Position numbers and translations under genes: made by a program. This document shows positions 50,518 through 60,009 of a DNA stretch of 64,000 bases, piece by piece (position 1 is the stretch's first letter; each line of letters begins with the position of its first letter). The DNA comes from Roseicella aerolata. Its GTDB lineage: Bacteria; Pseudomonadota; Alphaproteobacteria; Acetobacterales; Acetobacteraceae. The notes below the pieces were generated by a model. That model saw nothing but the letters and a program-made list of their open reading frames with translations. It had not been told where the DNA came from and made no database searches. Location of the stretch: contig NZ_JAJAQI010000001.1 in the NCBI RefSeq assembly GCF_020523605.1, positions 62,001 through 126,000 on the forward strand, read 5' to 3'.

Positions 50518-52872
50518 CTACGCCGCCTTCGCCCCGGCAATCGCCTTCCACACCGCCTCCGGCGTGGCCGGCATGTCGATATGCTGCACCCCGACGGTCG
50601 AGAGCGCGTCCACCAGCGCGTTCATCATGGCGGGCGGGGAGCCGACCGCGCCTGCCTCGCCTGCGCCCTTCACGCCGAGCGGGTTGGTCTCGCAGGGCAC
50701 CTCGATCAGGTCCACCTCGATATCCGGCAGGTCCTCCGCCCGCGGCAGGGCATAGTCCATGAAGCTGGCCGAGAGGAGCTGGCCGCTCTCCGGGTCGTAG
50801 GCCGTGCGCTCATGCACCGCCTGGCCGATGCCCTGCGCCACGCCGCCATGCACCTGGCCGCGCACGATCAGCGGGTTGATGGCATGGCCCACATCGTCCA
50901 CCACGATGTAGCGCGGCACGGTGATCAGGCCGGTATCGGGGTCGATCTCCACTTCCGCGACGTGGCAGCCATTGGGGAAGGTGTGGGACTTGATCTCCGC
51001 CACCTCGGCCGCGTCGAGCAGCGTCGCCGGCTCGCCCCGCGCCGCCCGTTCCTTCTGGATGCGGGCGAGGTCGAGGATGCCGACGCCGCGATCCGTGCCG
51101 ACCACCGAGAATTTGCCACCCGCCCCGCCGCCGAAGCTGCCGGGGGTGAACTCGATATCGGCCACCGCCGCTTCCAGATGCTCGGAGGCCGCCTGCTTGC
51201 CCTTCTCGATCACCGTCGCGGTGGTCAGCAGGATCGCCTGCCCCTCGGAGTAGAGGCTGCGCGCGCCGCCGGTGCCGCCGCCGGTCGGGATCTCGTCCGA
51301 ATCGCCCTGGACGATGCGGATCCGGTCGATCGGGATGCCGAGCTCGTTGGAGGTGAGCATGGCATAGGCGGTCTCGTGGCCCTGGCCGGTGCTCTGGGTG
51401 CCGACCAGCACTTCCGCGAAGCCGTCCGCGGTGAAGCGCACCTCGGCCCGCTCCGTCGGGCCGCCGCCGGTGGCTTCCAGGTAGTAGGCGAGGCCGATGC
51501 CGCGCTTCCTGCCCTTCGCTTCGGAGGCGGCGCGCCGCGCCGGGAAGCCGGCCCAGTCGGCCTTCTCGAGCGCCGCGTCCAGGACACGCGCGAACTCGCC
51601 GCTGTCGTAGCGCTGGCCGATCGCGGTGGTGTAGGGCATGGCGGAGGAGGGCACCATGTTGCGCTTGCGGATCTCGACCCGGTCGATGCCGAGCTCCCGC
51701 GCCGCGGCGTCGATCAGCCGCTCCACCACATAGTTGCTCTCGGGCCGGCCGGCGCCGCGATAGGCATCGACCGGCACGGTGTTGGTCAGCACGCCGATGA
51801 CGCGGGCATGGATCGCCTGGAAGTTGTAGACGCTGGCCAGCACCTTGGTGCCCGCCATGGTCGGGATCATGGGCGCGAAGGTGTTCAGATAGGCGCCCAT
51901 ATTCGCGTAGTTGCGGGTGCGCAGCGCCAGGAACTTCCCGTCCTTGTCCAGCGCCAGCTCACCCAGCGTGATGTTGTCCCGGCCATGGGTGTCGGACTGG
52001 AAGGCCTCGGTCCGCTCGCTGGTCCACTTCACCGCCCGGCCAAGGCGGCGCGCCGCCATGCAGACCAGGGCGTATTCGGCATAGAGGTAGAGCTTCATGC
52101 CGAAGCCGCCGCCGACATCCGGCGTGACGACGCGGAACTTCTCGGGCGGCAGGTTGAAGACATTGCCGGCCAGCAGGTTCTTCACCAGCCAGGAGCCCTG
52201 GGTGCCGCAGGTGAGGGTGAATTTCTCCTGGGCGGGGTCGTATTCCCCGAGGGCGGCGCGGCCTTCCATGGAGGCGACGATGACGCGGTTGTTCACCACC
52301 GTCAGCCGCGTCACATGCGCGGCCTGCTGTACCAGCGCCTCGGCCTTGTCCTTGTCGCCGGTGTCCCAGTCGAAGGCGATGTTGTTGGCGATGCCGTCCC
52401 AGACCAGCGGCGCGCCCGGCTCATGCGCGGTCGCGAGGTCCGTGGCGGAGGGCAGCAGGTCGTAATCCACCATCACCGCCTCCGCGCCGTCGCGGGCGGC
52501 CTGCGGCGTCTCGGCCACCACGAAGGCGACGGGGTCGCCGACATAGCGGACGCGGTCCTCGGCCAGCGCCCCGCGCGGGGTCTCGGCGCGGTCGCTGCCG
52601 TCCGAGTTCTTGAGCGGGATGACGCAGGGGATCTCCCCCAGCCCCTCCTCCTTCCACTCCCTCGCCGTAATGACCGCGAGGACGCCGGGGACGGCAAGCG
52701 CGCCACTGGTGTCGATGGAGAGGATCCTCGCCGCGGCATGCGGGCTGCGCAGCACCACGCCATGGGCGGCATCCGAGCGGACGGCGATGTCGTCCGTATA
52801 GCGGCCGCCACCCTTCAGCAGGCGCGGATCCTCGATCCGGCGCAGCGGCTGGCTCAGCCCGAACTTGGCCAT
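50518..52872 (-). CDS. xanthine dehydrogenase-family molybdopterin-binding subunit (form II CoxL-like)
   Basis: A 784-residue large subunit of a molybdenum hydroxylase. Landmarks are YTDDIAV near residue 27, GGGFGMKLYLYAEY near 252, TNTVPVDAYRGAGRPE near 350 (the AYRGAGR motif defines form II rather than the true CO-oxidising AYxCSFR) and GVKGAGEAGAVGSPPA near the end, with the catalytic Glu in GEAGAVG. The partner iron-sulphur and FAD subunits are not adjacent, which is unusual. The substrate could be an aldehyde or aromatic heterocycle. The start follows GGGAGG. It lies 165 bases after an RND operon on the same strand. Confidence 0.93.
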   Translation of the reverse strand: MAKFGLSQPLRRIEDPRLLKGGGRYTDDIAVRSDAAHGVVLRSPHAAARILSIDTSGALAVPGVLAVITAREWKEEGLGEIPCVIPLKNSDGSDRAETPRGALAEDRVRYVGDPVAFVVAETPQAARDGAEAVMVDYDLLPSATDLATAHEPGAPLVWDGIANNIAFDWDTGDKDKAEALVQQAAHVTRLTVVNNRVIVASMEGRAALGEYDPAQEKFTLTCGTQGSWLVKNLLAGNVFNLPPEKFRVVTPDVGGGFGMKLYLYAEYALVCMAARRLGRAVKWTSERTEAFQSDTHGRDNITLGELALDKDGKFLALRTRNYANMGAYLNTFAPMIPTMAGTKVLASVYNFQAIHARVIGVLTNTVPVDAYRGAGRPESNYVVERLIDAAARELGIDRVEIRKRNMVPSSAMPYTTAIGQRYDSGEFARVLDAALEKADWAGFPARRAASEAKGRKRGIGLAYYLEATGGGPTERAEVRFTADGFAEVLVGTQSTGQGHETAYAMLTSNELGIPIDRIRIVQGDSDEIPTGGGTGGARSLYSEGQAILLTTATVIEKGKQAASEHLEAAVADIEFTPGSFGGGAGGKFSVVGTDRGVGILDLARIQKERAARGEPATLLDAAEVAEIKSHTFPNGCHVAEVEIDPDTGLITVPRYIVVDDVGHAINPLIVRGQVHGGVAQGIGQAVHERTAYDPESGQLLSASFMDYALPRAEDLPDIEVDLIEVPCETNPLGVKGAGEAGAVGSPPAMMNALVDALSTVGVQHIDMPATPEAVWKAIAGAKAA

Positions 52873-53037
52873 GGGGACCTCCCGTCTCTTCCGTTCGCCC
52901 CATCATCTGCGGAGGAAGGGGGGAACGGGAAGGGGGGAGTGAGGGGAAAAGGGACGTGGGGGCAGGCGGGGGTGGCCCCCCACCCTGCAGGGACGCACCG
53001 CGTCCGGCCGGGATGGGGGGATATTCGCGGCCGCCGG

Positions 53038-56000
53038 CTACTTCACCAGTTCCGACACCCGCTGGTCGGCCGCGGGCTTCGGCCCCTCGCCGGGCCCGAT
53101 GCTCGGCGGCTCCACAGGCCGGACCCCGAACCAGGACTTCACCCGCTCCCGCAGGGTCTGGAAGACCACATAGAGCATCGGGATCAGGAAGATGCCGACC
53201 AGCGAGGCCGCCAGCATGCCGCCGAAGACCGGCGTGCCGACCGCGCGGCGGGAGAGCATGGCCGCGCCGGTTGCCGTCACCAGCGGCACCAGGCCGAGGA
53301 TGAAGGCGATGGAGGTCATCATCACCGCGCGGAAGCGAAGGCGAGAGCCCTCGATCGCCGCTTCGCGGATGGAGGCGCCGCGCTCCCGCGCCTCCTTGGC
53401 GAATTCGATGATGAGGATGCCGTTCTTCGCGGCCAGCGCGATCAGCACGACGAGGCCGATCTGGGCATAGACGTCGAGGCTGAGGCCCGCGATCAGGATG
53501 GCGAGGAACGAGCCGAGGCCGCCCACCACCACCGAGAGCAGCACCGGCACCGGGATGGTCCAGCTCTCGTACAGCGCCACCAGGAAGAGATAGGCGAAGA
53601 GCACGGCGAGCGCGATCACGTAGATGGTCTGCCCGGCCGCCAGCTTTTCCTGATAGGCGGTGCCGGTCCATTCGAAGCTGTAGCCGGCCGGCAGCACCCG
53701 GGCGGAGAGTTCCTCCATCGCCAGCAGCGCATCGCCCGAGGAGACGCCCGGCCGCGGCGAGCCGCTGATCGAGACCGCGCGGACATTGTTGTAGCGGCTG
53801 ATGGTCTGCGGCCCGACCACGATCCGCACATCCGCCAGCGCCCGCAGCGGCACCATCTCCCCGCGGCTGCTGCGGACGCGGATGCGCCAGATATCGGAGA
53901 TGTCGTCGCGGTCCTGCGCCTCCGCCTGGATGTTCACCTGCCAGGTGCGGCCGAACAGGTTCAGGTCGTTGACGTAGAAGCCGCCCAGCGAGGCCTGCAG
54001 CGCCGAGAAGATGGAGCTGATGGGCACGCCGAGGGCCTGCGCCTTGTCCCGGTCCACATCCAGGTAGATGGAGGGGTTCGAGGCCGAGAAGGTGGAGAAG
54101 ACCTGGGTCAGCCGCGGGTCCTGGTTGGCCGCGACCACCAGGCCCAGCATCGCGCTTCCCAGCTCCGCCGGGTCGCGCCCCTGCAGGTCCTGGAGCTGGT
54201 ACTCGAAGCCGCCGCCGGTGCCGAGGCCGATGATGGGCGGCAGGTTGAAGGCGATGACATTGGCCGTGCGCACCGCGGCGCCCGCGCCGAAGACCCGGCC
54301 GATGGAGGCGAAGACCGAATCCTCGGCCTTGGTCCGGTCCTCGAAGGGCCTGAGCCGCGCCACCATGAAGGCGGAATTGGACTGCGCGCCCTGGTCGATG
54401 AGCGAGAAGCCGACGATGGAGAGGACATTCTCCACCGCGGGGATGTCCTTCAGGATGCCCTCCACCTGCTCCACCGCCGCGCGGGTGCGGGAGAGGGAGG
54501 CGGCCTGCGGCAGCTGGACCTGGACGAAGAAGGTGCCCTGGTCCTCCTGCGGCAGGAAGCCCTGCGGGGTCCTCGCGCCGATCGTCCAGATCGCGAAGGC
54601 GATGCCGGCGGTCGCGACCAGCGAGAGGACGGAGACCCGGACCAGCCGCCGCACCACCGCGGCATAGCCGTCCCGCGCCTTGTCGATGCCCCGCAGCACG
54701 TATTTGATGGGCCCGCGCCGCGGCCCGGTATGCCGCAGGAAGAGCACGCAGAGCGCCGGCGAGAGGGTGAGGGCGTTGATCGCCGAGATCACCATCGCCG
54801 CCGAGATGGTCACCGCGAACTGCCGGAACAGCACGCCCGAGAGGCCGGGGATGAAGGCGACCGGCACGAAGACCGAGAGCAGGACCAGGGTGATGGCGAT
54901 GATCGGGGCGGTGATCTCCCGCATCGCCTGCTTCACGGCCTGGTTCGGCGTCCAGTCCGGGTGTTCCTCCATCACCCGCTCGACATTCTCCACCACCACG
55001 ATGGCGTCATCGACCACGATGCCGATGGCGAGCACCATGCCGAGGAGGGAGATGGTGTTGGCGCTGTAGCCCATGGCCAGCAGCACCACGAAGGCGCCGA
55101 TCAGGCTGACCGGCACGGCGACGGTGGGGATCAGCGTCGCGCGCAGCGAGCCGAGGAAGAGGTAGACGACGATGACGACGAGGATGAAGGCCTCGAGCAG
55201 CGTCTTGATCACCTCCTCGATCGTATCGACCACGAAGGTGGTGCTGTCATACAGCACCTGGGCCCGCATGCCCTCGGGGAAGCGGGTGCCCAGCTCGTCC
55301 AGTGTCCGCCGCATGGCGGCGGCGACCGTCACGGCATTGGCGCCGGGCGAGAGATAGACGCCCATGGTCACCGCCGGCTGGCCGTTGAGCCGGGAGACGG
55401 TGTCCTGGCTCTGCGCGCCGAGCTCGACCCGCGCCACGTCGCGGATGCGCAGCAGGGACCCGTCCGGATTGGCCCGGACGACGATGCTGCCGAATTGCTC
55501 CGGCGTCACCAGCCGCCCGAGCGTCTGGATGTTCATCTGGAATTGCTGGGTGTCCGGGATCGGCTGGGCGCCGATGCGCCCGACCGCGGCCTGAATGTTC
55601 TGGCTCTGGATCGCCGTCACCAGATCCTGCGGCGTCAGGTTCAGGCTGGTGAGACGGTCGATCTCGAACCAGACGCGCATGGAGTAGTTCTGCGCGCCGA
55701 ACAGGTTCACCTGGCCGACGCCCGGCACCCGCGCCATGCGGTCGATCATGTTGATCGTCGCGTAGTTCGACAGGAAGAGCGGGTCGTGCTCGGCGGAGGT
55801 CGAGGTCAGCGCGATGAACTGCAGCACCGCCGAGGACTGCTTGCGGACGATGAGGCCGGCCCGCTGCACCTCCTGCGGCAATCGCGCCAGGTTGGCCTGG
55901 ATACGGTTGTTGACGTTGACGGTGTTGATGTCCGGGTTCGAGCCGAGGGCGAAGCTGACCGAGAGCTGGTAGACGCCGTCATTGCCGCTGTTCGAGCGCA

Positions 56001-56235
56001 TGTAGATCATGTTCTCGACGCCGTTGACGGCGCTTTCGACGATCTGCCCGACGGTCGCCTCCAGCACCGCGGCCGAGGCGCCCGGATAGGTGGCCTGCAC
56101 CGAGACCTGCGGCGGCACGATGTCCGGGAACTGCGCGACCGGGATGCGCAGCAGGGCGAGGGCGCCAGCGAGGGTGGTGACGATCGCGATGACGATCGCC
56201 AGCCGCGGCCGGTCGACGAAGATGGCGGAGATCAT
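53038..56235 (-). CDS. HAE1-type RND multidrug efflux pump, inner-membrane subunit
   Basis: A 1065-residue AcrB/MexB-like proton antiporter. [21 protein letters not shown] is the first helix. The second periplasmic entrance region reads [20 protein letters not shown]. The paired Asp of helix 4, [18 protein letters not shown] near residue 408, defines the HAE1 drug branch. [20 protein letters not shown] ends the second membrane domain. Export of hydrophobic drugs, solvents or detergents is expected. It follows the adaptor gene by 6 bases. No outer-membrane channel gene is beside it, so the pump may borrow a TolC from elsewhere (for example 9255-10679). Confidence 0.96.
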   Translation of the reverse strand: MISAIFVDRPRLAIVIAIVTTLAGALALLRIPVAQFPDIVPPQVSVQATYPGASAAVLEATVGQIVESAVNGVENMIYMRSNSGNDGVYQLSVSFALGSNPDINTVNVNNRIQANLARLPQEVQRAGLIVRKQSSAVLQFIALTSTSAEHDPLFLSNYATINMIDRMARVPGVGQVNLFGAQNYSMRVWFEIDRLTSLNLTPQDLVTAIQSQNIQAAVGRIGAQPIPDTQQFQMNIQTLGRLVTPEQFGSIVVRANPDGSLLRIRDVARVELGAQSQDTVSRLNGQPAVTMGVYLSPGANAVTVAAAMRRTLDELGTRFPEGMRAQVLYDSTTFVVDTIEEVIKTLLEAFILVVIVVYLFLGSLRATLIPTVAVPVSLIGAFVVLLAMGYSANTISLLGMVLAIGIVVDDAIVVVENVERVMEEHPDWTPNQAVKQAMREITAPIIAITLVLLSVFVPVAFIPGLSGVLFRQFAVTISAAMVISAINALTLSPALCVLFLRHTGPRRGPIKYVLRGIDKARDGYAAVVRRLVRVSVLSLVATAGIAFAIWTIGARTPQGFLPQEDQGTFFVQVQLPQAASLSRTRAAVEQVEGILKDIPAVENVLSIVGFSLIDQGAQSNSAFMVARLRPFEDRTKAEDSVFASIGRVFGAGAAVRTANVIAFNLPPIIGLGTGGGFEYQLQDLQGRDPAELGSAMLGLVVAANQDPRLTQVFSTFSASNPSIYLDVDRDKAQALGVPISSIFSALQASLGGFYVNDLNLFGRTWQVNIQAEAQDRDDISDIWRIRVRSSRGEMVPLRALADVRIVVGPQTISRYNNVRAVSISGSPRPGVSSGDALLAMEELSARVLPAGYSFEWTGTAYQEKLAAGQTIYVIALAVLFAYLFLVALYESWTIPVPVLLSVVVGGLGSFLAILIAGLSLDVYAQIGLVVLIALAAKNGILIIEFAKEARERGASIREAAIEGSRLRFRAVMMTSIAFILGLVPLVTATGAAMLSRRAVGTPVFGGMLAASLVGIFLIPMLYVVFQTLRERVKSWFGVRPVEPPSIGPGEGPKPAADQRVSELVK

Positions 56236-56241
56236 GCCGCG

Positions 56242-57444
56242 TCAGCCCTGCCGGCCCGCCGGTGCGGGGCCGCCCGGCCCGCCGGCGGCGGGGGGACGGC
56301 TGCCGGGCGGCGGCGCGCCGACCGGGGCGGGGTTCACCTCCTGCCCCGGGCGCACCCGCTGCAGCCCCTCGGCGATCACCGTCTCGCCGCCCTGGAGGCC
56401 ATTCTCGATCACCACCTGGTCGCGGAGGGTCTGGCCGAGGGCGACGGGGCGGCGCTGCGCCTTCTTCTCCCCGTCCACCACCAGCACGTAATTGCCGCCC
56501 TGGTCCTGCAGCACCGCGGCGCGCGGGATGACGATGGCCTGCACCGGCTCCGCGCCCTCCACGAAGACCGTCACGAACTGGCCGTCGATCAGCTCCCGGT
56601 CGCCGGCGCCGCCATTCTGCACGCCGTCCCGGCGGGGGTTCGGCATCAGGGCGCGGATCAGGATGCTGTCCGTGTTGCGATCGACCTGGGTGTCGATGAA
56701 CTCGATCCGCCCGCGCTGCGGGTAGGTCCTGCCATCGGTGGTGCGGATGCGCACCACCACCGCGTTGACGCCGCCGCGCCCCTCGTAGCGGTTGCGCAGC
56801 TCGACCGCCGCGCGGGCGCTGACGGTGAAGACCACGCGCATCGGGTCCTGGCTGACGATGGTCGCCAGCGGCTCGGTCAGCGTTGGCGAGACGACATTGC
56901 CCGGCGTATAGGTCGCCCGGCCGATCTTGCCGTCGATCGGCGCGATGATGTCGGTGTAGCCCAGGTTGATCTCCGCCACCCGCACCTGGGCCTGGGCGGC
57001 CAGCACGCCGGCATTCGCCGTGCGCTCCTGCGCCTGGGCGTTGTCCAGCGCCACCCGCGTGCCGGCGCCGGTCTGCTGCAACTCCCGCGCACGGGCCAGG
57101 GAGACGCGGGCATTCTCCAGCGTCGCCTGGGCGGAGGCGACATTGGCGCGGGCCTGTTCCAGCGCCGCCTCGAAGGGCGGCCGCTCCAGCCGGAACAGCA
57201 CGTCGCCCGCCTTCACCTCCTGCCCTTCCTGGAACAGGCGTTCCTGGAGGAAGCCGGTGACGCGGGCGCGGATCTCGACGCGGTTCACCGCCTCGATCCG
57301 GCCGGTGAACTCGGTGCTCTCGGTCACCGGCTTCCGCTCCGCCGTCATCACCCCGACCGCGGGCGGGCCCTGCGGGCCGAACTGCGCGAGCGCCGGCGCC
57401 TGCGCGAGCAGGAGAAGAAGCAGGACGAGGGGGATACGGCGCAT
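56242..57444 (-). CDS. RND multidrug efflux adaptor (AcrA/MexA family)
   Basis: A 400-residue periplasmic membrane fusion protein. A signal peptide ([16 protein letters not shown]) is followed by the lipoyl half [21 protein letters not shown] near residue 45 and [21 protein letters not shown]. An α-hairpin (about 95-145) and [19 protein letters not shown] near 158 follow, then a β-barrel and a Pro/Gly-rich tail (about 370-400). No lipid-modified Cys is seen after the signal, so it is probably anchored otherwise. ATG at 57444 was chosen over far-upstream in-frame starts that read antisense to the lactonase gene. It is the first gene of the pair with the HAE1 pump. Confidence 0.95.
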   Translation of the reverse strand: MRRIPLVLLLLLLAQAPALAQFGPQGPPAVGVMTAERKPVTESTEFTGRIEAVNRVEIRARVTGFLQERLFQEGQEVKAGDVLFRLERPPFEAALEQARANVASAQATLENARVSLARARELQQTGAGTRVALDNAQAQERTANAGVLAAQAQVRVAEINLGYTDIIAPIDGKIGRATYTPGNVVSPTLTEPLATIVSQDPMRVVFTVSARAAVELRNRYEGRGGVNAVVVRIRTTDGRTYPQRGRIEFIDTQVDRNTDSILIRALMPNPRRDGVQNGGAGDRELIDGQFVTVFVEGAEPVQAIVIPRAAVLQDQGGNYVLVVDGEKKAQRRPVALGQTLRDQVVIENGLQGGETVIAEGLQRVRPGQEVNPAPVGAPPPGSRPPAAGGPGGPAPAGRQG

Positions 57445-57591
57445 GCGGGGGAAGTCCGGATCTGGGGGCAGGGGATACTGCACCAGCGAAGTACGCTTTG
57501 GCAGGTGGCCTTGTGGCGGGCTACCGCAAGGCAGGCATGACGGGATGACAAGTCCTCCATCCCTCCCTGGCTTGCCGGGGCGTGAGGCAGA

Positions 57592-58512
57592 ATGCAGGCT
57601 GCGCGCATGTGGTTCGCCCCGCCCCGCGAGATTCCCGTCCGCCTCCATGCCAGCCTGCCGGCCGCGCATCGCCGGCCGCGCCGCACCGCCTGGTCGGACG
57701 CCAATCGCGGCGGCGCCGCGATCGACAGCTTCCTGGAGGGGCCCTGCTTCGACCAGGCGGGTCGCTTCTGGGTCACCGACATCCCGAATGGCCGGATCTT
57801 CCGTGTCGGCCCGCGGGACTGGGAGGTGGCGGCGGAGTACGGCGGCTGGCCGAACGGCATGGCGCCCGGCCCGGCCACCGGCGCGCATGCCGGCGCGCTG
57901 CTGGTCACGGATTACCGCCAGGGGCTGCTGCGCCTCGACCCCGCGACCGGCGCCCTGGCGCCGGTGCTGGAGACCGCGCTGTCGGAAGGCTTCAAGGGGC
58001 TGAACGACCTGGTGCTGGACATGTCGGGCGCGATCCTGATGACCGATCAGGGCCAGACCGGCCTGCAGGACCCGACAGGGCGCGTCTTCCGGCTCTGGCC
58101 GGATGGGCGGATCGACCGTCTCCTCTCGAATGGCCCGAGCCCGAACGGCATCGCGCTGAACCGCGCGGGGACGCATTGCTATGTCGCGATGACCCGAAGC
58201 TGCGAGGTCTGGCGCTTCGCCCTGCGGCCGGACGCCATGGTGGGAAAGGCGAACTGCTTCTTCCGCGTCCCGGCCGGCACCAGCGGGCCGGACGGCCTGG
58301 CGGTGGATGCCGCGGACCGGCTGTTCGTGGCCAATCCCGGTCATGGCCAGGTCTGGGGCGTCGATCCGCATGGGCAGCCGCTGTTCCGGCTGGACTGCAC
58401 GGGGTTCGGCCGGATGCCGACCAACTGCTGCTTCGCGCCGGATGGCAGGACGCTACTGATCACCGAGAGCCAGTCGGGCCAGGTGCTGGCGGCGGAGATT
58501 CCGGCCGGCTGA
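57592..58512 (+). CDS. SMP-30/gluconolactonase-family protein
   Basis: A 306-residue six-bladed β-propeller lactonase-like protein. Metal ligands of the family are visible: Glu in FLEGPCFDQ near residue 49, Asn in FKGLNDLVLDMSG near 140, Asn in GPSPNGIALN near 186, and Asp in SGPDGLAVDAADRLF near 236. Such enzymes open sugar lactones with a divalent metal. The substrate could be gluconolactone or another aldonolactone. A second Met (residue 6, at 57607) is also usable. It diverges from the RND operon and converges on the fructose repressor gene. Confidence 0.92.
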   Translation: MQAARMWFAPPREIPVRLHASLPAAHRRPRRTAWSDANRGGAAIDSFLEGPCFDQAGRFWVTDIPNGRIFRVGPRDWEVAAEYGGWPNGMAPGPATGAHAGALLVTDYRQGLLRLDPATGALAPVLETALSEGFKGLNDLVLDMSGAILMTDQGQTGLQDPTGRVFRLWPDGRIDRLLSNGPSPNGIALNRAGTHCYVAMTRSCEVWRFALRPDAMVGKANCFFRVPAGTSGPDGLAVDAADRLFVANPGHGQVWGVDPHGQPLFRLDCTGFGRMPTNCCFAPDGRTLLITESQSGQVLAAEIPAG

Positions 58513-58837
58513 TATTTGGCTGGTGATGTCCCGGCCTGTGGCCTGCGGCCAGTGCCGCGAAGCCAGGGCCCGGAGGGACGCCGGCGCCTGAGGCATGACC
58601 GGCGTCAGCACGTCATGGGCCGAGCGCGGAGGGGGCCGGACGCGCTGCGCTGGACCCGATACCCGCCGCAGGAGGCTCCGCCGACCCGCAGGCGGCGGAG
58701 CACCGGAGCGGGTGCCGCGCCGCCAGCCTGCGCCAGGGTGGATTGCGTCCGGAACCGAAGGCCAGTCCGCCGCAGGTCGTTGATTGCAGGGTAGAGTCTC
58801 GCCCCCGGGCGTTCACGCCCCTCCGCGATCCGCCCTA
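58513..58837 (-). repeat. convergent intergenic region with a palindromic repeat overlapping the repressor stop
   Basis: Reading the minus strand from 58837, the repressor stop TAG continues into GGCGGATCGCGGAGGGGCGT, the A module. GAGACTCTACCC near 58796 is the worn A end, and a diverged B (GCGGACTGGCC ... ACGCAATCC) runs to about 58736. Positions 58513-58735 show no gene. Confidence 0.72.
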
Positions 58838-59842
58838 TCCCGGAACCGCCGCAGCCACCCGCCGCCGCGCCGTCGAGCCGCGCACCACGCAGCGCCCGCT
58901 GAGCATGACCTTGCGCACCGGCGCCTCGGGGGCGCGCAACCGGTCGAAGAGCAGGGTCATCGCCATGCGCCCGATCTCCCGCAGCGGCTGCTCGATCACC
59001 GTCAGGCCGGGCTCCACCAACTCCGTCCAGGATTCATTGTCGAAGCCGGCCAGCGCGAGATCGTCGGGGATGCGCCGCCCGGCGGCGCGCGCCGCCCGCA
59101 GCAGGCCCATCAGCAGCAGCGAGTTGCTGGCCAGCACCGCCTCGGGGGGCAGGGGCTCGGCCAGCAGGGCGGCCAGGGCGGTCTCGGCCGCCGCGACCTG
59201 CGGCAGGACGAAGCGCTCCCGCGCGGCGAGGCCGTGCCGGGCCATGGCGGCGCGGTAGCCCGCCGCGCGCTCGAGGCCGGTGCCGCTGGTCTGGCCGAAC
59301 AGCCCGGCGATGCGGCGATAGCCCTGCCCGACCAGATGGTCCACCAGCGCCCCGCTCGCCGCCGCATTGTCCAGCAGCACGGAGTCGAAGCGCCCGGGCG
59401 GGCCGGCACGGTCGATCAGCACCACCGGCAGCCCCAGCGGCTGGCGCGCCAGCCGCTCGGCGGTGACGAGAGTCGGCGCCAGGATCAGCCCGGTCACCCG
59501 CTCCTCCTGCATCAGCCGCAGATAGATCGCCTCCCGCGCCGGATCCTCGTCCGTGTTGCAGAGGATGACGCGCAGCCCGGCCTGATAGGCGGCCTCCTCC
59601 ACCGCCCGGCCGACGCCGGTGAAGAAAGGGTTGCCGATATCGGCGAGAATCAGGCCGATCGTGCCGCTCTCCTGGGAGCGCAGGCGGCGGGCGGCGAGGT
59701 TGGGGCGGTAGCCGGTGGCGCGGACCGCCTCCATCACCTGCGCCCGCAGCGCCTCGCTGATCGGGCCCTTGCCCAGGGCGCGGGAGACGGTCGCCGGGGA
59801 GACGCCGGCGGCCCGGGCGACATCCTTGATGCTGGCGGTCAT
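58835..59842 (-). CDS. LacI-family transcriptional repressor, probable fructose operon regulator
   Basis: A 335-residue LacI/GalR protein. The N-terminal HTH IKDVARAAGVSPATVSRAL (residues 5-23) and the hinge YRPNLAARRLRS (about 46-57) lead to a sugar-binding core GTIGLILADIGNPFFTGV near 62. The minor-groove Leu of the hinge family is represented by the Ala/Arg pattern AARRLRS, which is normal. It diverges from the PTS genes. A palindrome of the LacI type covers their promoter, so this is likely a FruR/Cra-like repressor released by a fructose phosphate. The stop codon lies in a repeat. Confidence 0.92.
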   Translation of the reverse strand: MTASIKDVARAAGVSPATVSRALGKGPISEALRAQVMEAVRATGYRPNLAARRLRSQESGTIGLILADIGNPFFTGVGRAVEEAAYQAGLRVILCNTDEDPAREAIYLRLMQEERVTGLILAPTLVTAERLARQPLGLPVVLIDRAGPPGRFDSVLLDNAAASGALVDHLVGQGYRRIAGLFGQTSGTGLERAAGYRAAMARHGLAARERFVLPQVAAAETALAALLAEPLPPEAVLASNSLLLMGLLRAARAAGRRIPDDLALAGFDNESWTELVEPGLTVIEQPLREIGRMAMTLLFDRLRAPEAPVRKVMLSGRCVVRGSTARRRVAAAVPG

Positions 59843-59948
59843 GCGCTGGCGGTCACGCCGGTGGGATCGGTTTCACCATCATCGGCCCAGCCTGCCCCCG
59901 TATCGTCCAGGCTTCAACCAAATTGCCGCGGAGAAGCTTAGATTTTCT

Positions 59949-59977
59949 TTGACACGGCAACTGAGAACGTTTTCACT
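59949..59977 (+). promoter_or_regulatory. probable fruB promoter overlapped by a LacI-type operator
   Basis: TTGACA (59949-59954) is a perfect -35. The operator TGAGAACGTTTTCA (59962-59975) has half-sites TGAGAAC and GTTTTCA with one mismatch, close to the Cra/FruR consensus. It covers the spacer and the expected -10 (weak, TTCACT at 59972-59977). Binding would block RNA polymerase. A further half-site-like GGTTTCACC lies near 59866. Confidence 0.7.
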
Positions 59978-60009
59978 GCCCGGCAACAAGCGAGGCAGGA
60001 ACGTCCCCG

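Noticed and set aside
50491-57540. A 2349-codon open frame on the plus strand.
   Set aside because: It runs antisense to the CoxL-like gene and the whole RND pair, has repetitive His/Arg/Gly/Asp-rich translation typical of the mirror frame of GC-rich genes, and no domain.
57607-57609. Alternative start for the SMP-30 protein treated as a separate small gene.
   Set aside because: It is in frame with 57592 and simply a second possible start codon.
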